64,000 bases of DNA from the NCBI RefSeq assembly GCF_001542405.1, contig NZ_LNCD01000003.1:124001-188000 (forward strand). Direction: 5' to 3'. The position numbers were made by a program, and so were the translations under genes. Every line of letters starts with the position of its first letter. Position 1 is the first letter of the stretch. Shown here piece by piece: positions 38,030 through 46,524 of the stretch. Source of the stretch: Rhizobium altiplani. GTDB taxonomy: Bacteria > Pseudomonadota > Alphaproteobacteria > Rhizobiales > Rhizobiaceae. The notes under the pieces are model-generated. The model made no database searches, had not been told where the DNA came from, and worked only from the letters and a program-made list of their open reading frames with translations.

Positions 38030-38344
38030 TCAGTGATGCGCGTGCTGCGCGTTGCGTTTGCGCGTCGCTGCTGCTTTCTTGGCCGAAGCCGAGCGCTCGG
38101 CAGCAGAACGCGCTGCGGAGGCGGCGCCGCCCTTGCGCCCACCCTTTTCCGATGCCTCGTGGGTATCTTGCTTGCCACGACCGGAGCCGGACTTGTTGCC
38201 GCCACCGCTTTCCTTGTTGACCGTCGCCCAGGCCCGCCGTTCGGCCTCCTTGGTGGAAACGCCACGGTCTTCGTAGCCTTCCTCGATATGTTCGGCTTTT
38301 CTTTTCTGCTTGTCCGTGTAAGCGGATTTGTCGCCTCTTGGCAT
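38030..38344 (-). CDS. Small basic KGG-type protein (often annotated as plasmid stabilisation protein)
   Basis: A 104-residue, highly charged protein. The N-terminal half MPRGDKSAYTDKQKRKAEHI with EERR-like helices and RRAWATVNKESGGG is conserved in a family widespread in Rhizobiaceae. The second half is Lys/Gly/Ala-rich (EKGGRKGGAASAARSAAERS), like KGG stress-protein repeats, and ends RNAQHAHH. The ATG at 38344 has AAGGAG at a 6-nt spacing. The basic tail suggests nucleic-acid binding. The usual plasmid stabilisation label has no support in the sequence. Confidence 0.75.
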   Translation of the reverse strand: MPRGDKSAYTDKQKRKAEHIEEGYEDRGVSTKEAERRAWATVNKESGGGNKSGSGRGKQDTHEASEKGGRKGGAASAARSAAERSASAKKAAATRKRNAQHAHH

Positions 38345-38458
38345 GTCTGGCTCCTTTTCTGACAGAGAAAAGGGCAACCAACTGACGCTCGAAAAGTTCC
38401 AACGTTCTAGCAAACCCAAAGGGGCAGAAGCTGACGGAAAGTGCGCCGACGAGGTCGC

Positions 38459-38632
38459 TTACTTGCGATAATATTTGCGCGACAACGACATCATCTTCTC
38501 AAAGGTGGGAAAATGCAGCGGTATGGCAGAATGTGCATCCGGAAAGAACAGTGCAACGAGATTGTCGATCGCATAGACAAGGATCAGGGCGAGGGCCAGA
38601 TAGGCTAACGCGGCGATGACAAGAGCGGTCAT
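38459..38632 (-). CDS. Small membrane protein (57 aa), hypothetical
   Basis: This short frame starts at an ATG at 38632 with GAGGG about 4 nt upstream and ends at a TAA at 38459. It encodes an N-terminal hydrophobic helix (ALVIAALAYLALALILVYAI), a short extracytoplasmic or cytoplasmic part (HSAIPLHFPTFEKMM), and a basic tail (SRKYYRK). The layout of one membrane helix plus a positively charged end is that of a small bitopic protein. No family is recognised. Confidence 0.5.
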   Translation of the reverse strand: MTALVIAALAYLALALILVYAIDNLVALFFPDAHSAIPLHFPTFEKMMSLSRKYYRK

Positions 38633-38639
38633 TTTACCC

Positions 38640-38765
38640 TCAAGGCGCGATGCGGAGGCGGCAATCCGCTACGACAAATCTATCAACTTCCAAATTCGAT
38701 TTTAGTTCCAGCGCCGATTGTCGCCGCAGCATTTTTTCCGCGAGGTCGGCGTCATGCGCAGTCAT
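38640..38765 (-). CDS. Very small hypothetical protein (41 aa)
   Basis: An ATG at 38765 with AAGGGAAG upstream opens a 41-codon frame ending 7 nt before the small membrane protein starts. The product is charged (MTAHDADLAEKMLRRQSALE and onward). The close spacing to 38459-38632 on the same strand is the main argument for it being real. No family is recognised. Confidence 0.3.
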   Translation of the reverse strand: MTAHDADLAEKMLRRQSALELKSNLEVDRFVVADCRLRIAP

Positions 38766-38883
38766 GCTTATTCTTCCCTTGACGCACCTTTCGTGCCCAT
38801 TGGAAACCAATAGGGCAGAAGCAATGCAATCATGTGACGAAGGGCGTCATGGTGATGCCCTTCGCAACAATGGAAGCAAGCGA

Positions 38884-39135
38884 TCAGGCCGATTTGCGGC
38901 CAGCTGTCTTTCTTGGGGCGGAGCCCTTTAAGGCGCCATTTGCGTTGGAAGCAGAGGCGGTGCGTTTGCGCGTCTTCACTTCCTTGCCATCCGGGGATGC
39001 AGCAGACCCTTCGAGCGCTTGGCGTTCGGCACGGGCCTGTTCCCAATGTTTGAAATCTCGTCCCGTTGGACGCCCTTCCTCTTCCCAAAGCGCATAGGCA
39101 CGCTTCCTGATCCACTCTTCGCGAGTTTCTGTCAT
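38884..39135 (-). CDS. DUF2934 domain protein
   Basis: An 83-residue protein. The N-terminal half contains the DUF2934 pattern: EEWIRKRAYALWEEEGRPTG followed by a HWEQA motif. The C-terminal half is basic and Ala/Lys-rich (KTRKRTASASNA, ending RKTAGRKSA). GGAG precedes the ATG at about 7 nt. Such proteins are common in Rhizobiales and have no established function. The basic tail resembles that of the KGG-type protein 0.5 kb away. Confidence 0.8.
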   Translation of the reverse strand: MTETREEWIRKRAYALWEEEGRPTGRDFKHWEQARAERQALEGSAASPDGKEVKTRKRTASASNANGALKGSAPRKTAGRKSA

Positions 39136-39381
39136 CGCCGATCTCCAGTCAGTGAGGCCCGTAATCTAACGCGATACTGGCCTCAGAGTTCCAGAGTAAT
39201 CGTGCGGGTTCAAGCAATTTTTGACACACTGCAAAAATAAATCCCGCATCGCAGCATTCGGCTGCTGCGCGGTGCACGCTTTTTGCTTGCCGAACACAGT
39301 TTTTGCGCCGGCAAGGCCGGACGCTTCATGCCCATGAGTGCGCAATTGAACACTGCAGCTTTGTGTTTATAGTTCAACGCA

Positions 39382-40845
39382 ATGTTTTATCTCATATCGA
39401 CCTACTGGCCGCATATTCTATTCGTTGTTTCGCTCGCCATGGGCGCCGCGGCAGCAATCCACGCGGCCATGACAAAGGAAGAGGTCCGCGCCGCAATCGG
39501 CTGGGTCGGGGTGATCATCCTCTCACCGATCGTCGGTGCTGTGCTCTATGCGATCGCCGGTATCAATCGTATCCGGCGCGCCTCGCTGAGCCTTCGGCGC
39601 GATGCGCTGATCCCCGACGCGGACCTCGATGAGCTCGAAAGCTTCGACGCCGACACGGATATCGTCATCAGCGGCTTTGGCCGGCGTTTCGCTGCCCTCC
39701 AGACACTCGGCGACCGCGTCGCCCGCGTTCCGCTGGCAACCGGCAACACGATCGACATGCTGGAGACCGGCGACGACTGCTATGGCGCAATGAAGGCGGC
39801 AATCGACAGTGCGGCTCGCAGTGTTCTGCTTGAGACCTACATCTTTGACCGCGACCCGATCGGATTGAGGATCGGCGATTCCCTTATTGCTGCAGTCAAG
39901 CGGGGCGTCGAGGTGCGCGTGCTGATCGATGCGGTCGGCGCCCGCTATTCGGTGCCGAGCATACTCGGATATCTTGCAGATGGCGGCGTCACGGTCTCGG
40001 TCTTCAACGGCAACGTTATCATGGGGTTGCGTTTGCCCTATGCGAACCTGCGCACCCACCGCAAGATCCTCATCGTCGATGGCCGCATCGCGCTGACCGG
40101 CGGCATGAACATCCGGGCAGGCTTTACCCGCGAAATAGCAGGGGAGGGCTTTGCGCGCGACACCCATTTCAGTGTTACCGGGCCGGTTGTTGCCGACCTC
40201 TTCAATGTTGCCGCCGAGGACTGGCGCTTCACGACGGGCGAGATCCTGCAAGGGGAAGCATGGCGAACCGCGATGCCCGAGCGCCAACCGGGGGATCCCG
40301 TCTTCATGCGCGTCGTGGCGTCCGGGCCCGACAGAAGCATCGAGACGAACCACAAGATGCTGATGGGCGCCTTTTCCATTGCGCGCAAATCGATCCGCAT
40401 CATGTCGCCCTATTTCCTCCCGGACCGAGAGCTGATCAGCGCACTGGCGACCGCCGCACGCCGTGGCGTCGAGGTTGATATCGTCGTTCCCTCCGTCAAC
40501 AACCTCGTCCTGGTCGACCGGGCGATGACCGCCCAGTTCGACCAGATCCTCACCAGCTATTGCCGCATCTGGCGCTCGAGCGGCGCCTTCAGCCATTCCA
40601 AGCTGCTGTCGATCGATGGGGTCTGGTCCTATGTCGGATCATCCAATCTCGATCCGAGATCGCTGCGGCTGAATTTCGAGGTCGACCTGGAAGTGCTGAA
40701 TGAAGGCTTTGCCAACGAGATTGACGAGCATATCGACGAGGCCATCAAATCGGCGTCGCCGGTTACTTTGCAGGGGCTGCGTGCGCGACCTTTCGCTGTC
40801 CGGCTGCTCGAGAAGGTTCTCTGGCTCGGATCGCCTTATTTGTAG
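39382..40845 (+). CDS. cls: Cardiolipin synthase-like phospholipase D family protein
   Basis: A 487-residue membrane enzyme that probably condenses phosphatidylglycerol to cardiolipin. Two N-terminal membrane segments (about 8-28 and 38-60) form the PLDc_N anchor. Two HKD motifs follow: H226-K228-D233 (RTHRKILIVDG) and H405-K407-D412 (FSHSKLLSIDG, then VGSSNLDPRS). No clear Shine-Dalgarno sequence precedes the ATG at 39382. It is followed by an endonuclease/exonuclease/phosphatase-family gene on the same strand. Transphosphatidylase rather than phospholipase activity is inferred from the membrane anchor. Confidence 0.88.
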   Translation: MFYLISTYWPHILFVVSLAMGAAAAIHAAMTKEEVRAAIGWVGVIILSPIVGAVLYAIAGINRIRRASLSLRRDALIPDADLDELESFDADTDIVISGFGRRFAALQTLGDRVARVPLATGNTIDMLETGDDCYGAMKAAIDSAARSVLLETYIFDRDPIGLRIGDSLIAAVKRGVEVRVLIDAVGARYSVPSILGYLADGGVTVSVFNGNVIMGLRLPYANLRTHRKILIVDGRIALTGGMNIRAGFTREIAGEGFARDTHFSVTGPVVADLFNVAAEDWRFTTGEILQGEAWRTAMPERQPGDPVFMRVVASGPDRSIETNHKMLMGAFSIARKSIRIMSPYFLPDRELISALATAARRGVEVDIVVPSVNNLVLVDRAMTAQFDQILTSYCRIWRSSGAFSHSKLLSIDGVWSYVGSSNLDPRSLRLNFEVDLEVLNEGFANEIDEHIDEAIKSASPVTLQGLRARPFAVRLLEKVLWLGSPYL

Positions 40846-40939
40846 CGGATTTCTTCGGCCTAAAGGCGTGGCAAGTTTCAATAGCCGGCCTATACTCCGG
40901 ATCAAACCACTTCGACCAACGGAGCGCGAGCAAACTCCG

Positions 40940-41770
40940 ATGCATGCCAAAAAGGACAGTCTGCCCTCAAACATCCTCGCATCGATCCGCAATCGAAAAA
41001 AGCGACTGGATGCAGCACATTCGGAGAAGAAGGCGCGCTCGGACGGCACTTTGATTGCCTCTTACAACGTTCACAAATGTGTCGGCAATGATCGTCGTTT
41101 CGATCCGGAGCGCACCAGCCGGGTCATCCACGAAATCGATGCCGATGTGATTGCGCTTCAGGAAGCCGACACCCGGTTTGGCGAGCGTACCGGCATACTC
41201 GATCTCGGCCGGCTGGAACGGGAGACCGGACTGATCCCGGTGCCGGTTAACGGCATGGCCAAGGCTCACGGCTGGCATGGCAATGTCGTGCTCTTCAAGC
41301 GTGGCCTCGTCCGTGACGTACACCAGATCAACCTTCCCGGGCTTGAGCCGCGCGGCGCGCTTGTCGCCGAACTCGATCTCGAACACGGCGGGGCCTTGCG
41401 CATCATCGCCGCCCATTTCGGCCTGCTTCGCCATTCGCGCGCACAGCAGGCCAAAATGCTGGTCGAACTGATGGCCGACAAGCGTGAGGTCCCGACAATC
41501 CTGCTCGGCGATCTCAATGAATGGCGGCTCGGTGACCGTTCATCGCTGCACACGTTCCAATCCGCCTTTGGCCCGCAGCCGCTCGCCGTGCCGAGCTTTC
41601 CCGCACGACTTCCCGTACTCGCGCTTGATCGCATCATGGCAAATCGCAAGGGGGTTGTGACAGCGGTCGAGGCGCACGACACGCCGCTTGCCCGCATTGC
41701 CTCCGATCACCTGCCGGTAAAGGCCGTGGTCAATCTGAAGCGCGTGGAAGAACTCGCGGCCAAAGCCTAG
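40940..41770 (+). CDS. Endonuclease/exonuclease/phosphatase family protein
   Basis: A 277-residue DNase I-fold phosphodiesterase. Conserved motifs appear in order: SYNVHKCVG (Asn), LQEADTRFG (catalytic Glu), AAHFGLLRHSR, LLGDLNEWRLG (Asp-x-Asn) and ASDHLPVKAVV (Asp-His). The basic first 35 residues carry no signal peptide. It follows the cardiolipin synthase gene by 94 nt on the same strand. The substrate could be nucleic acid or a phosphorylated lipid head group; the pairing with a phospholipid enzyme favours the latter without proof. Confidence 0.85.
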   Translation: MHAKKDSLPSNILASIRNRKKRLDAAHSEKKARSDGTLIASYNVHKCVGNDRRFDPERTSRVIHEIDADVIALQEADTRFGERTGILDLGRLERETGLIPVPVNGMAKAHGWHGNVVLFKRGLVRDVHQINLPGLEPRGALVAELDLEHGGALRIIAAHFGLLRHSRAQQAKMLVELMADKREVPTILLGDLNEWRLGDRSSLHTFQSAFGPQPLAVPSFPARLPVLALDRIMANRKGVVTAVEAHDTPLARIASDHLPVKAVVNLKRVEELAAKA

Positions 41771-41903
41771 CTGGCATACGACAGAGGCATTACTTTCACA
41801 CGCCGAAAAGGGTCGCCTCCTAAACCATGGCGAGCTTGACAGGGCCCGTGGTCGTGGCAGGTTTCACCTGTCTCGACAGATGTCCTGAATCGGAGGTTTC
41901 GCG

Positions 41904-42986
41904 GTGCTTGTGATGGAGATTTTGCGGCGGCGGGTCGACATATCGCGCGGGCTTGCGTCCGCGGCGATCATGCGCTCAATAGCGGGATTGACCAAAACAT
42001 GTCTGGTCGCAAGCCTTGCCGTCGCCTTCTCGATGTCGCCCACCAGCGCCGGGGATACGCCGGTCCAGACGCAGGTTTCGAAGGACCAGGTCCGCAAGCT
42101 CGTCGAAACATGGAAGCACTATTATGCGAAGGCCGACAGCCTTCGCGATCGGCGCAACGCGTTCGAAGACATGATGGAGGCCACCCCCGAGCCGACGCGC
42201 GTGCAAATCAGGCCGGTAGATGCCGATGGTGTCGATGCGCAACTCATCTGGCCGGCAAGGCTGCATCATCCGATCGGCAAGCGCGCCATTCTCTATATCC
42301 ACGGCGGCGGCTTCTATGGCGGTTCGTTGCGCACGCACCGGGCAATAGCGGGCGCACTGGCCAAGGCGGCGTCCGCCGACGTGCTTCTCATCGACTACAG
42401 GCTTGCACCTGATAACCCCTATCCCGCACAAATCGACGACGCGCTGACAGCCTACCGGTGGCTGCTTGGTTCCGGCTATGAGGCCAGCAATGTCGTCGTC
42501 GTCGGCGAATCCGTCGGCGGAAACCTCGCGATCGAAGCCACGCTCAGGCAGATGCGGGTCAAGGGACCGTTGCCTGCGGCTGTCGTGGCGATGAGCCCCG
42601 TTACGGATCTGGCTGCAACAGGCGCATCGCTGACGGCCAACGCCAGTACCGATCCACTGATCGACACCGCTCAACTCGATCTCATGCGCAAGGCTTATCT
42701 CGGAACACGCTCTCCCACTGATCCGATGGTGTCGCCCCTCTATGGCGACATGACCGGGTTTCCACCATTGCTTGTCCAGGTCGGTTCGGGCGAAGCATTG
42801 CTGGACGATACGCTAAGGCTGGCTGAAAAGGCCCGAAAGGTCGGAGTCGACGTCGAGACCGAAATCTGGCCTGGCATGATCCACCAGTGGCAACTCTTCC
42901 CGTTCTGGCTCGATGACGCAAGGCAGTCGAACCAGCGTGTTGCGGAATACGCGATCAAGCATTTCGCCGACAAACCACGGCCATAG
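41904..42986 (+). CDS. Secreted alpha/beta hydrolase (HSL-type esterase)
   Basis: A 360-residue esterase/lipase. The oxyanion motif is YIHGGGFYGGS and the nucleophile elbow is VVGESVGGNL. Further conserved parts are DYRLAPDNPYPAQIDDAL and the C-terminal His in PGMIHQWQLF. This is the hormone-sensitive-lipase group. A GTG start at 41904 is supported by GGAGG at 7 nt. The secretory hydrophobic stretch (TKTCLVASLAVAFSMSPTSAG) then starts about 30 residues in, giving an unusually long N-region. The ATG at 41970 would give a normal signal peptide but lacks a visible Shine-Dalgarno sequence. Confidence 0.85.
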   Translation: MLVMEILRRRVDISRGLASAAIMRSIAGLTKTCLVASLAVAFSMSPTSAGDTPVQTQVSKDQVRKLVETWKHYYAKADSLRDRRNAFEDMMEATPEPTRVQIRPVDADGVDAQLIWPARLHHPIGKRAILYIHGGGFYGGSLRTHRAIAGALAKAASADVLLIDYRLAPDNPYPAQIDDALTAYRWLLGSGYEASNVVVVGESVGGNLAIEATLRQMRVKGPLPAAVVAMSPVTDLAATGASLTANASTDPLIDTAQLDLMRKAYLGTRSPTDPMVSPLYGDMTGFPPLLVQVGSGEALLDDTLRLAEKARKVGVDVETEIWPGMIHQWQLFPFWLDDARQSNQRVAEYAIKHFADKPRP

Positions 42987-43050
42987 TCTTTGCGGTATCG
43001 TCAAGATGTCGATGAGGTGCAGCACATATTTTCAATCTGCTCGGCCCGAT

Positions 43051-43069
43051 GGTATGAATTATTCATACC
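43051..43069. promoter_or_regulatory. Palindromic operator upstream of parDE
   Basis: GGTATGAAT and ATTCATACC form 9-bp arms around one central base, 31 nt before the parD start. The position suits autoregulation by the RHH antitoxin or the ParDE complex. Confidence 0.65.
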
Positions 43070-43099
43070 CCGTGATATGATGAACGCTGGAGATGTATC

Positions 43100-43381
43100 A
43101 TGGCTACCATTCAGAAAAGAACCATCAGCCTGCCGGGCGATCAGGCAGCGTTTATCGACGCGAAGGTGAGCGCGGGTGATTATGCTTCGGCGAGCGAGGT
43201 GATCCGCGCGGGTATCCGTGCGCTGAAAGAACGCGATGAGGCAGTCGGGCGCTGGCTCCAGCATCAGGTAGCCCAGAGCTTCGACGCGATGAGGGCCGAT
43301 CCCGCGCGCGGTGTCAGTGTTGATGATGCGTTCGCCAGCGTGCGCGCCCGTCATGCGGAGCGGGTGAAAGACCAGACGTGA
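43100..43381 (+). CDS. parD: ParD-family antitoxin
   Basis: A 93-residue type II antitoxin. The N-terminal ribbon-helix-helix has the ISLPGDQAAFIDAKVSAGDY strand-helix and SASEVIRAGIRALKERD helix typical of ParD. The C-terminal tail should wrap the toxin. GGAG precedes the ATG at about 8 nt. It overlaps the toxin gene by 4 nt (GTGA) and is preceded by a palindromic operator at 43051-43069. The pair is probably a chromosomal toxin-antitoxin module. Confidence 0.9.
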   Translation: MATIQKRTISLPGDQAAFIDAKVSAGDYASASEVIRAGIRALKERDEAVGRWLQHQVAQSFDAMRADPARGVSVDDAFASVRARHAERVKDQT

Positions 43382-43686
43382 AGTGCCGCACGGTCATTCT
43401 ATCACCGGAAGCACAGGCCGATCTGCTGTCCCTCTATGCGTGGATTGCGGATGCAACGTCCCCCGACATCGCGCTTGGCTATATCGACCGGCTGGAAACC
43501 TATGTGCGCGGCTTCGATGTCGCCTCCGAGCGCGGAACGTTGCATGACGATATTCGTCCCGGCCTTCGCACGGTTGGATTCGAGCGGCGTGTGACTATCG
43601 CGTTCACCGTAACAGACGAGCAGGCCATCATTCTCGGCTTCTATTATGGCGGCCAGAACTGGCAGGGTATTCACTTCGAGCATTGA
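43378..43686 (+). CDS. parE: ParE-family toxin
   Basis: A 102-residue RelE/ParE-superfamily toxin. Family members typically target DNA gyrase. It shows VILSPEAQADLLSLYAWIAD, then DIRPGLRTVGFERRVTIAFTV and ILGFYYGGQNW, the conserved beta-sheet core with Arg and Tyr positions. The GTG start lies in the parD stop region, so the toxin depends on antitoxin translation. Length is normal, so the module looks intact. Confidence 0.9.
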   Translation: MKCRTVILSPEAQADLLSLYAWIADATSPDIALGYIDRLETYVRGFDVASERGTLHDDIRPGLRTVGFERRVTIAFTVTDEQAIILGFYYGGQNWQGIHFEH

Positions 43687-43826
43687 TCAATGTTTGCGAA
43701 AGCGAGAGATCGGCTCATTGGGCTCCGCCAGAGCGGGTTTCTTGCTCGCCTGCAAGAAGAAAAAACGCAGCCAGAACAACGGGTCCGCAGAAACGACATC
43801 AGCTAGCAGATGTGCAATATGGCCCT

Positions 43827-45311
43827 CTAGGACAATTGGAAAATCTGTCGGATTCTCGCGGCAAACGTTGTTGCCTCATTGCCGCGCGCTATCGATCCCG
43901 TCGTCTGAAGCCGCTCTGCCTCAAGTCGCCGCGACAGGATAAGGCCCAATTCGTCTGCAAGCGCAGGGCGGTCCTGCATGAGCGCGGCAAGCCGTTCCTG
44001 CTTGATTTCGTAAGCGACCACGAATGTCAGCGCCTTGACCCACCCCGGCGCCGACGCACCTGTCAGCATCCCTTCCTCTCCGAAACAGTCGCCCGGCGAA
44101 AGACGCAATAGCTCAATCTCGCGATCGCCCTCCTTTCGGATGATCGCGACGACACCATTGCGTATCAACATCAGTGACGTGAACTGGGAACCTTGCTCAG
44201 CGATGATTGCATCCTTGCGATAGGTCTGACGCGTCATGCTCGCGGCCAGCGTTTCTTTTTCGTCTTCAGTCAGCGGTGAAAAAAGCGGTATGGCGTTCAA
44301 GAGACGCCAAGCGGTGCCAGGGTGCTGCAGATATGCGGCATCCGGCTCCTGGAGGCCGCCGCCTGCAGTTGCCGGCATCGCAAGCGGCAGTCCGGCCGCC
44401 TTGCAATGGCGGAATACGAGGTCGTAGATCTCGTTGGTTGCGACCGCGACCTGCGTCATGTCTCTCACGCGACAACTGAGTTCCACGTCGACAGCCTGGC
44501 CGTCGATGCCCTTGATCGTGACCGATGGCACGGGTGACTTTAGAATGCTGTTCGAACTGAACAGAACAGTCCGCATCACATCTTCGACGGTACTGGGCGG
44601 TGCAGGCGCGACCCTCACCTTGATCGAGAGGCCGTGGCTCTCGTCGGGACTGCTAAGGTTGGTCAGGTTCGCCTTCGCCAACCGGCTATTCGGGATGGCA
44701 ATGAGGTCGTTCGTACCGCTGAGCAGATGTGTGGCCCGCCAGTTCGTCTCGATGACACGTCCCTCGACGCCGTCATCAAGCACGATCCAATCACCGACAG
44801 AATAGGGACGGCCGAGATTCATGGCGATACCAGAGAAGACGTCGTTCAACGTGCTTTGCAATGCGAGACCGAGGATGATCGCGAATACGCCTGAGGTCGC
44901 AATCAGCGTGCCGACAGGAACGCTGAACACGTAAGCGATCAGGGAAAGACCGGTTCCCAGATAGATGAGACCGATGACCAGATCCTGTAGGAGGCGCGCT
45001 TCCCGTGGTTTGCGTTCAAAAATGAGGAAAAGGCGCACCGAACTGATCAGCACCATCGCTCCGCCGATCCACCAGACGGCCTTGGCGAGCCCGATGAAAA
45101 TCCGCCGTGATACATCTCCGGCCTGGGTATCCGGCGCATAGGGCTGGATGCCGTGGTAAAGGAGCAGCGCCGTCAGGGCGATCAGGAATACGATGTGGGC
45201 AATCAGCCGCCAGACGGGGTGCCCGCGAAGTACCAGCCGGCTGACCAGCAGGCCCAGAACGGCGAGAACAAAAAGCTGGACGATCGGATCGGTCCAAAAG
45301 GCGGTATTCAT
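43827..45311 (-). CDS. MscS-type channel with C-terminal cyclic-nucleotide-binding-like domain
   Basis: A 494-residue protein. About four membrane segments lead into the MscS pore helix and beta domain (TSGVFAIILGLALQSTLNDVFSGIAM, then YSVGDWIVLDDGVEGRVIETNWR). A C-terminal Crp-like cNMP-binding domain occupies about 345-450. In its phosphate-binding cassette (GDCFGEEGMLTGASAPGWVKA) the Glu is kept, but the Arg normally contacting the cyclic phosphate (PRxA) is replaced; the aligned position is Ala, about 421. Cyclic-nucleotide gating is therefore doubtful. The ATG at 45311 is used because the preceding frame reads through the upstream gene. Confidence 0.88.
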   Translation of the reverse strand: MNTAFWTDPIVQLFVLAVLGLLVSRLVLRGHPVWRLIAHIVFLIALTALLLYHGIQPYAPDTQAGDVSRRIFIGLAKAVWWIGGAMVLISSVRLFLIFERKPREARLLQDLVIGLIYLGTGLSLIAYVFSVPVGTLIATSGVFAIILGLALQSTLNDVFSGIAMNLGRPYSVGDWIVLDDGVEGRVIETNWRATHLLSGTNDLIAIPNSRLAKANLTNLSSPDESHGLSIKVRVAPAPPSTVEDVMRTVLFSSNSILKSPVPSVTIKGIDGQAVDVELSCRVRDMTQVAVATNEIYDLVFRHCKAAGLPLAMPATAGGGLQEPDAAYLQHPGTAWRLLNAIPLFSPLTEDEKETLAASMTRQTYRKDAIIAEQGSQFTSLMLIRNGVVAIIRKEGDREIELLRLSPGDCFGEEGMLTGASAPGWVKALTFVVAYEIKQERLAALMQDRPALADELGLILSRRLEAERLQTTGSIARGNEATTFAARIRQIFQLS

Positions 45312-45372
45312 CGCTTCATCGTCCCATGTCGGACAAGTCCTGGCGCCGGACCCGGTCCTGGATTGAGCACTG

Positions 45373-46524
45373 TCATGACACGACCATCGACCGCCTGCTC
45401 CTGCTTTCAAGCAGGATCGCGATGGCTGTGTAAACGGCCGCCAGCGCCCACAGTACCAGGAAGGGTTGGCGAACATCCGGAATGGAGGCGCCCATCTGTG
45501 AGACAGCAACCATTCCATTTATTGCCGAGGTGCTTGGCAGCAATGTTGCCACGGCATGCAGGAAGGGAGGGATTGCTTCTGTCGGCCAGGAAAAGCCCGC
45601 CAGAAACAAGAACGGTATCCCCAGGGCAGCCGACACCAGTTGCACGGTCAGCGGATCCCGAAACAGGCCGGCCAGCACCAAACCCAAAGCGCTGACGGCA
45701 AGCGCGAAGGGTAGGGCGAAGACGAATATTGAGAACGGCGCTCCCAGGCGCGGAATATTGTAGAGGTAGGGGAGCGCGATCAGATAGAATGACATGATGA
45801 AGGCTTCGAGGATCAGATAGGCGAGCAACTTCCCGCCAACGACCTCGGCTGGGCCGGCGGCCGCTGCGATTTCGGCGCTGAGCTCATCGTTTCTGTAGGT
45901 GCCAAGCAACCCGACGCCAATCAACAGCGTCTGCTGAAGGATCAGAACGAAGGCCGCGGGGAGAATGTAGGTTGCATAACCGCCCTGAGGGTTGAAGAGC
46001 GTAACCGCGGTCAACGGCATCGGGTCGGCGGCGGCCGCCGCAAGCACGGGATCCACCCCGGCGGCAATGAGTCTTGCCGTCTCCACTTCGGCGCCCATGC
46101 TACGCGCGACGGCGGTCACGCCGCCGGACAGGCGCTGATAGATCAGGAAGTAGCTTGCATCGGCATAGAGCGCGATTGGCGATTGGCGGTGGTGCAGCAG
46201 ATCCCGCTCGAAAAACTGAGGGATGATAAGCACGCCGTGGAGGTTGCGCCGGTAGATATCTTGCGTTGCGCTGGCCTGATCGGGAAAGACCGCCCGCACC
46301 GCGACGTCGGCTGAGGCGTCCACGCGCCGGGCAAGTTCACGGCTGCTATCTGTCCCGTCGAGGTCGACGACCGCGATCGGCACATCCCGCAATGCTTCCG
46401 TGCGGTAAGGCTGAGGATAAAACCCCGCGTAGATGACGGACGCGACGATGAGGACCGCAAAAGCCGGCTTCAGCGAGAAAATACGCGCCACTTCGATACG
46501 GCAGACTGTCAGAATCGCCCTCAT
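45373..46524 (-). CDS. ABC-2 type permease
   Basis: A 383-residue ABC-2 family membrane protein. An N-terminal membrane helix (KPAFAVLIVASVIYAGFYP) is followed by a periplasmic domain beginning VPIAVVDLDGTDSSRELARRV, the signature of YhhJ/YbhR-like exporters. Some five C-terminal helices follow, including GIPFLFLAGFSWPTEAIPPFL. It overlaps the preceding permease gene by 4 nt. With the HlyD protein and the second permease it makes an efflux or secretion unit, but no ATPase gene is present nearby. Confidence 0.88.
   Translation of the reverse strand: MRAILTVCRIEVARIFSLKPAFAVLIVASVIYAGFYPQPYRTEALRDVPIAVVDLDGTDSSRELARRVDASADVAVRAVFPDQASATQDIYRRNLHGVLIIPQFFERDLLHHRQSPIALYADASYFLIYQRLSGGVTAVARSMGAEVETARLIAAGVDPVLAAAAADPMPLTAVTLFNPQGGYATYILPAAFVLILQQTLLIGVGLLGTYRNDELSAEIAAAAGPAEVVGGKLLAYLILEAFIMSFYLIALPYLYNIPRLGAPFSIFVFALPFALAVSALGLVLAGLFRDPLTVQLVSAALGIPFLFLAGFSWPTEAIPPFLHAVATLLPSTSAINGMVAVSQMGASIPDVRQPFLVLWALAAVYTAIAILLESRSRRSMVVS

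Noticed and set aside
39340..39375. TTGAAC ... GTTCAA inverted repeat upstream of the cardiolipin synthase gene
   Set aside because: Only 6-bp arms with a long spacer; likely by chance in a 246-nt gap.
43683..44111. A plus-strand frame following parE
   Set aside because: Most of it is antisense to the MscS-CNBD gene and its start overlaps the parE stop; no domain seen.
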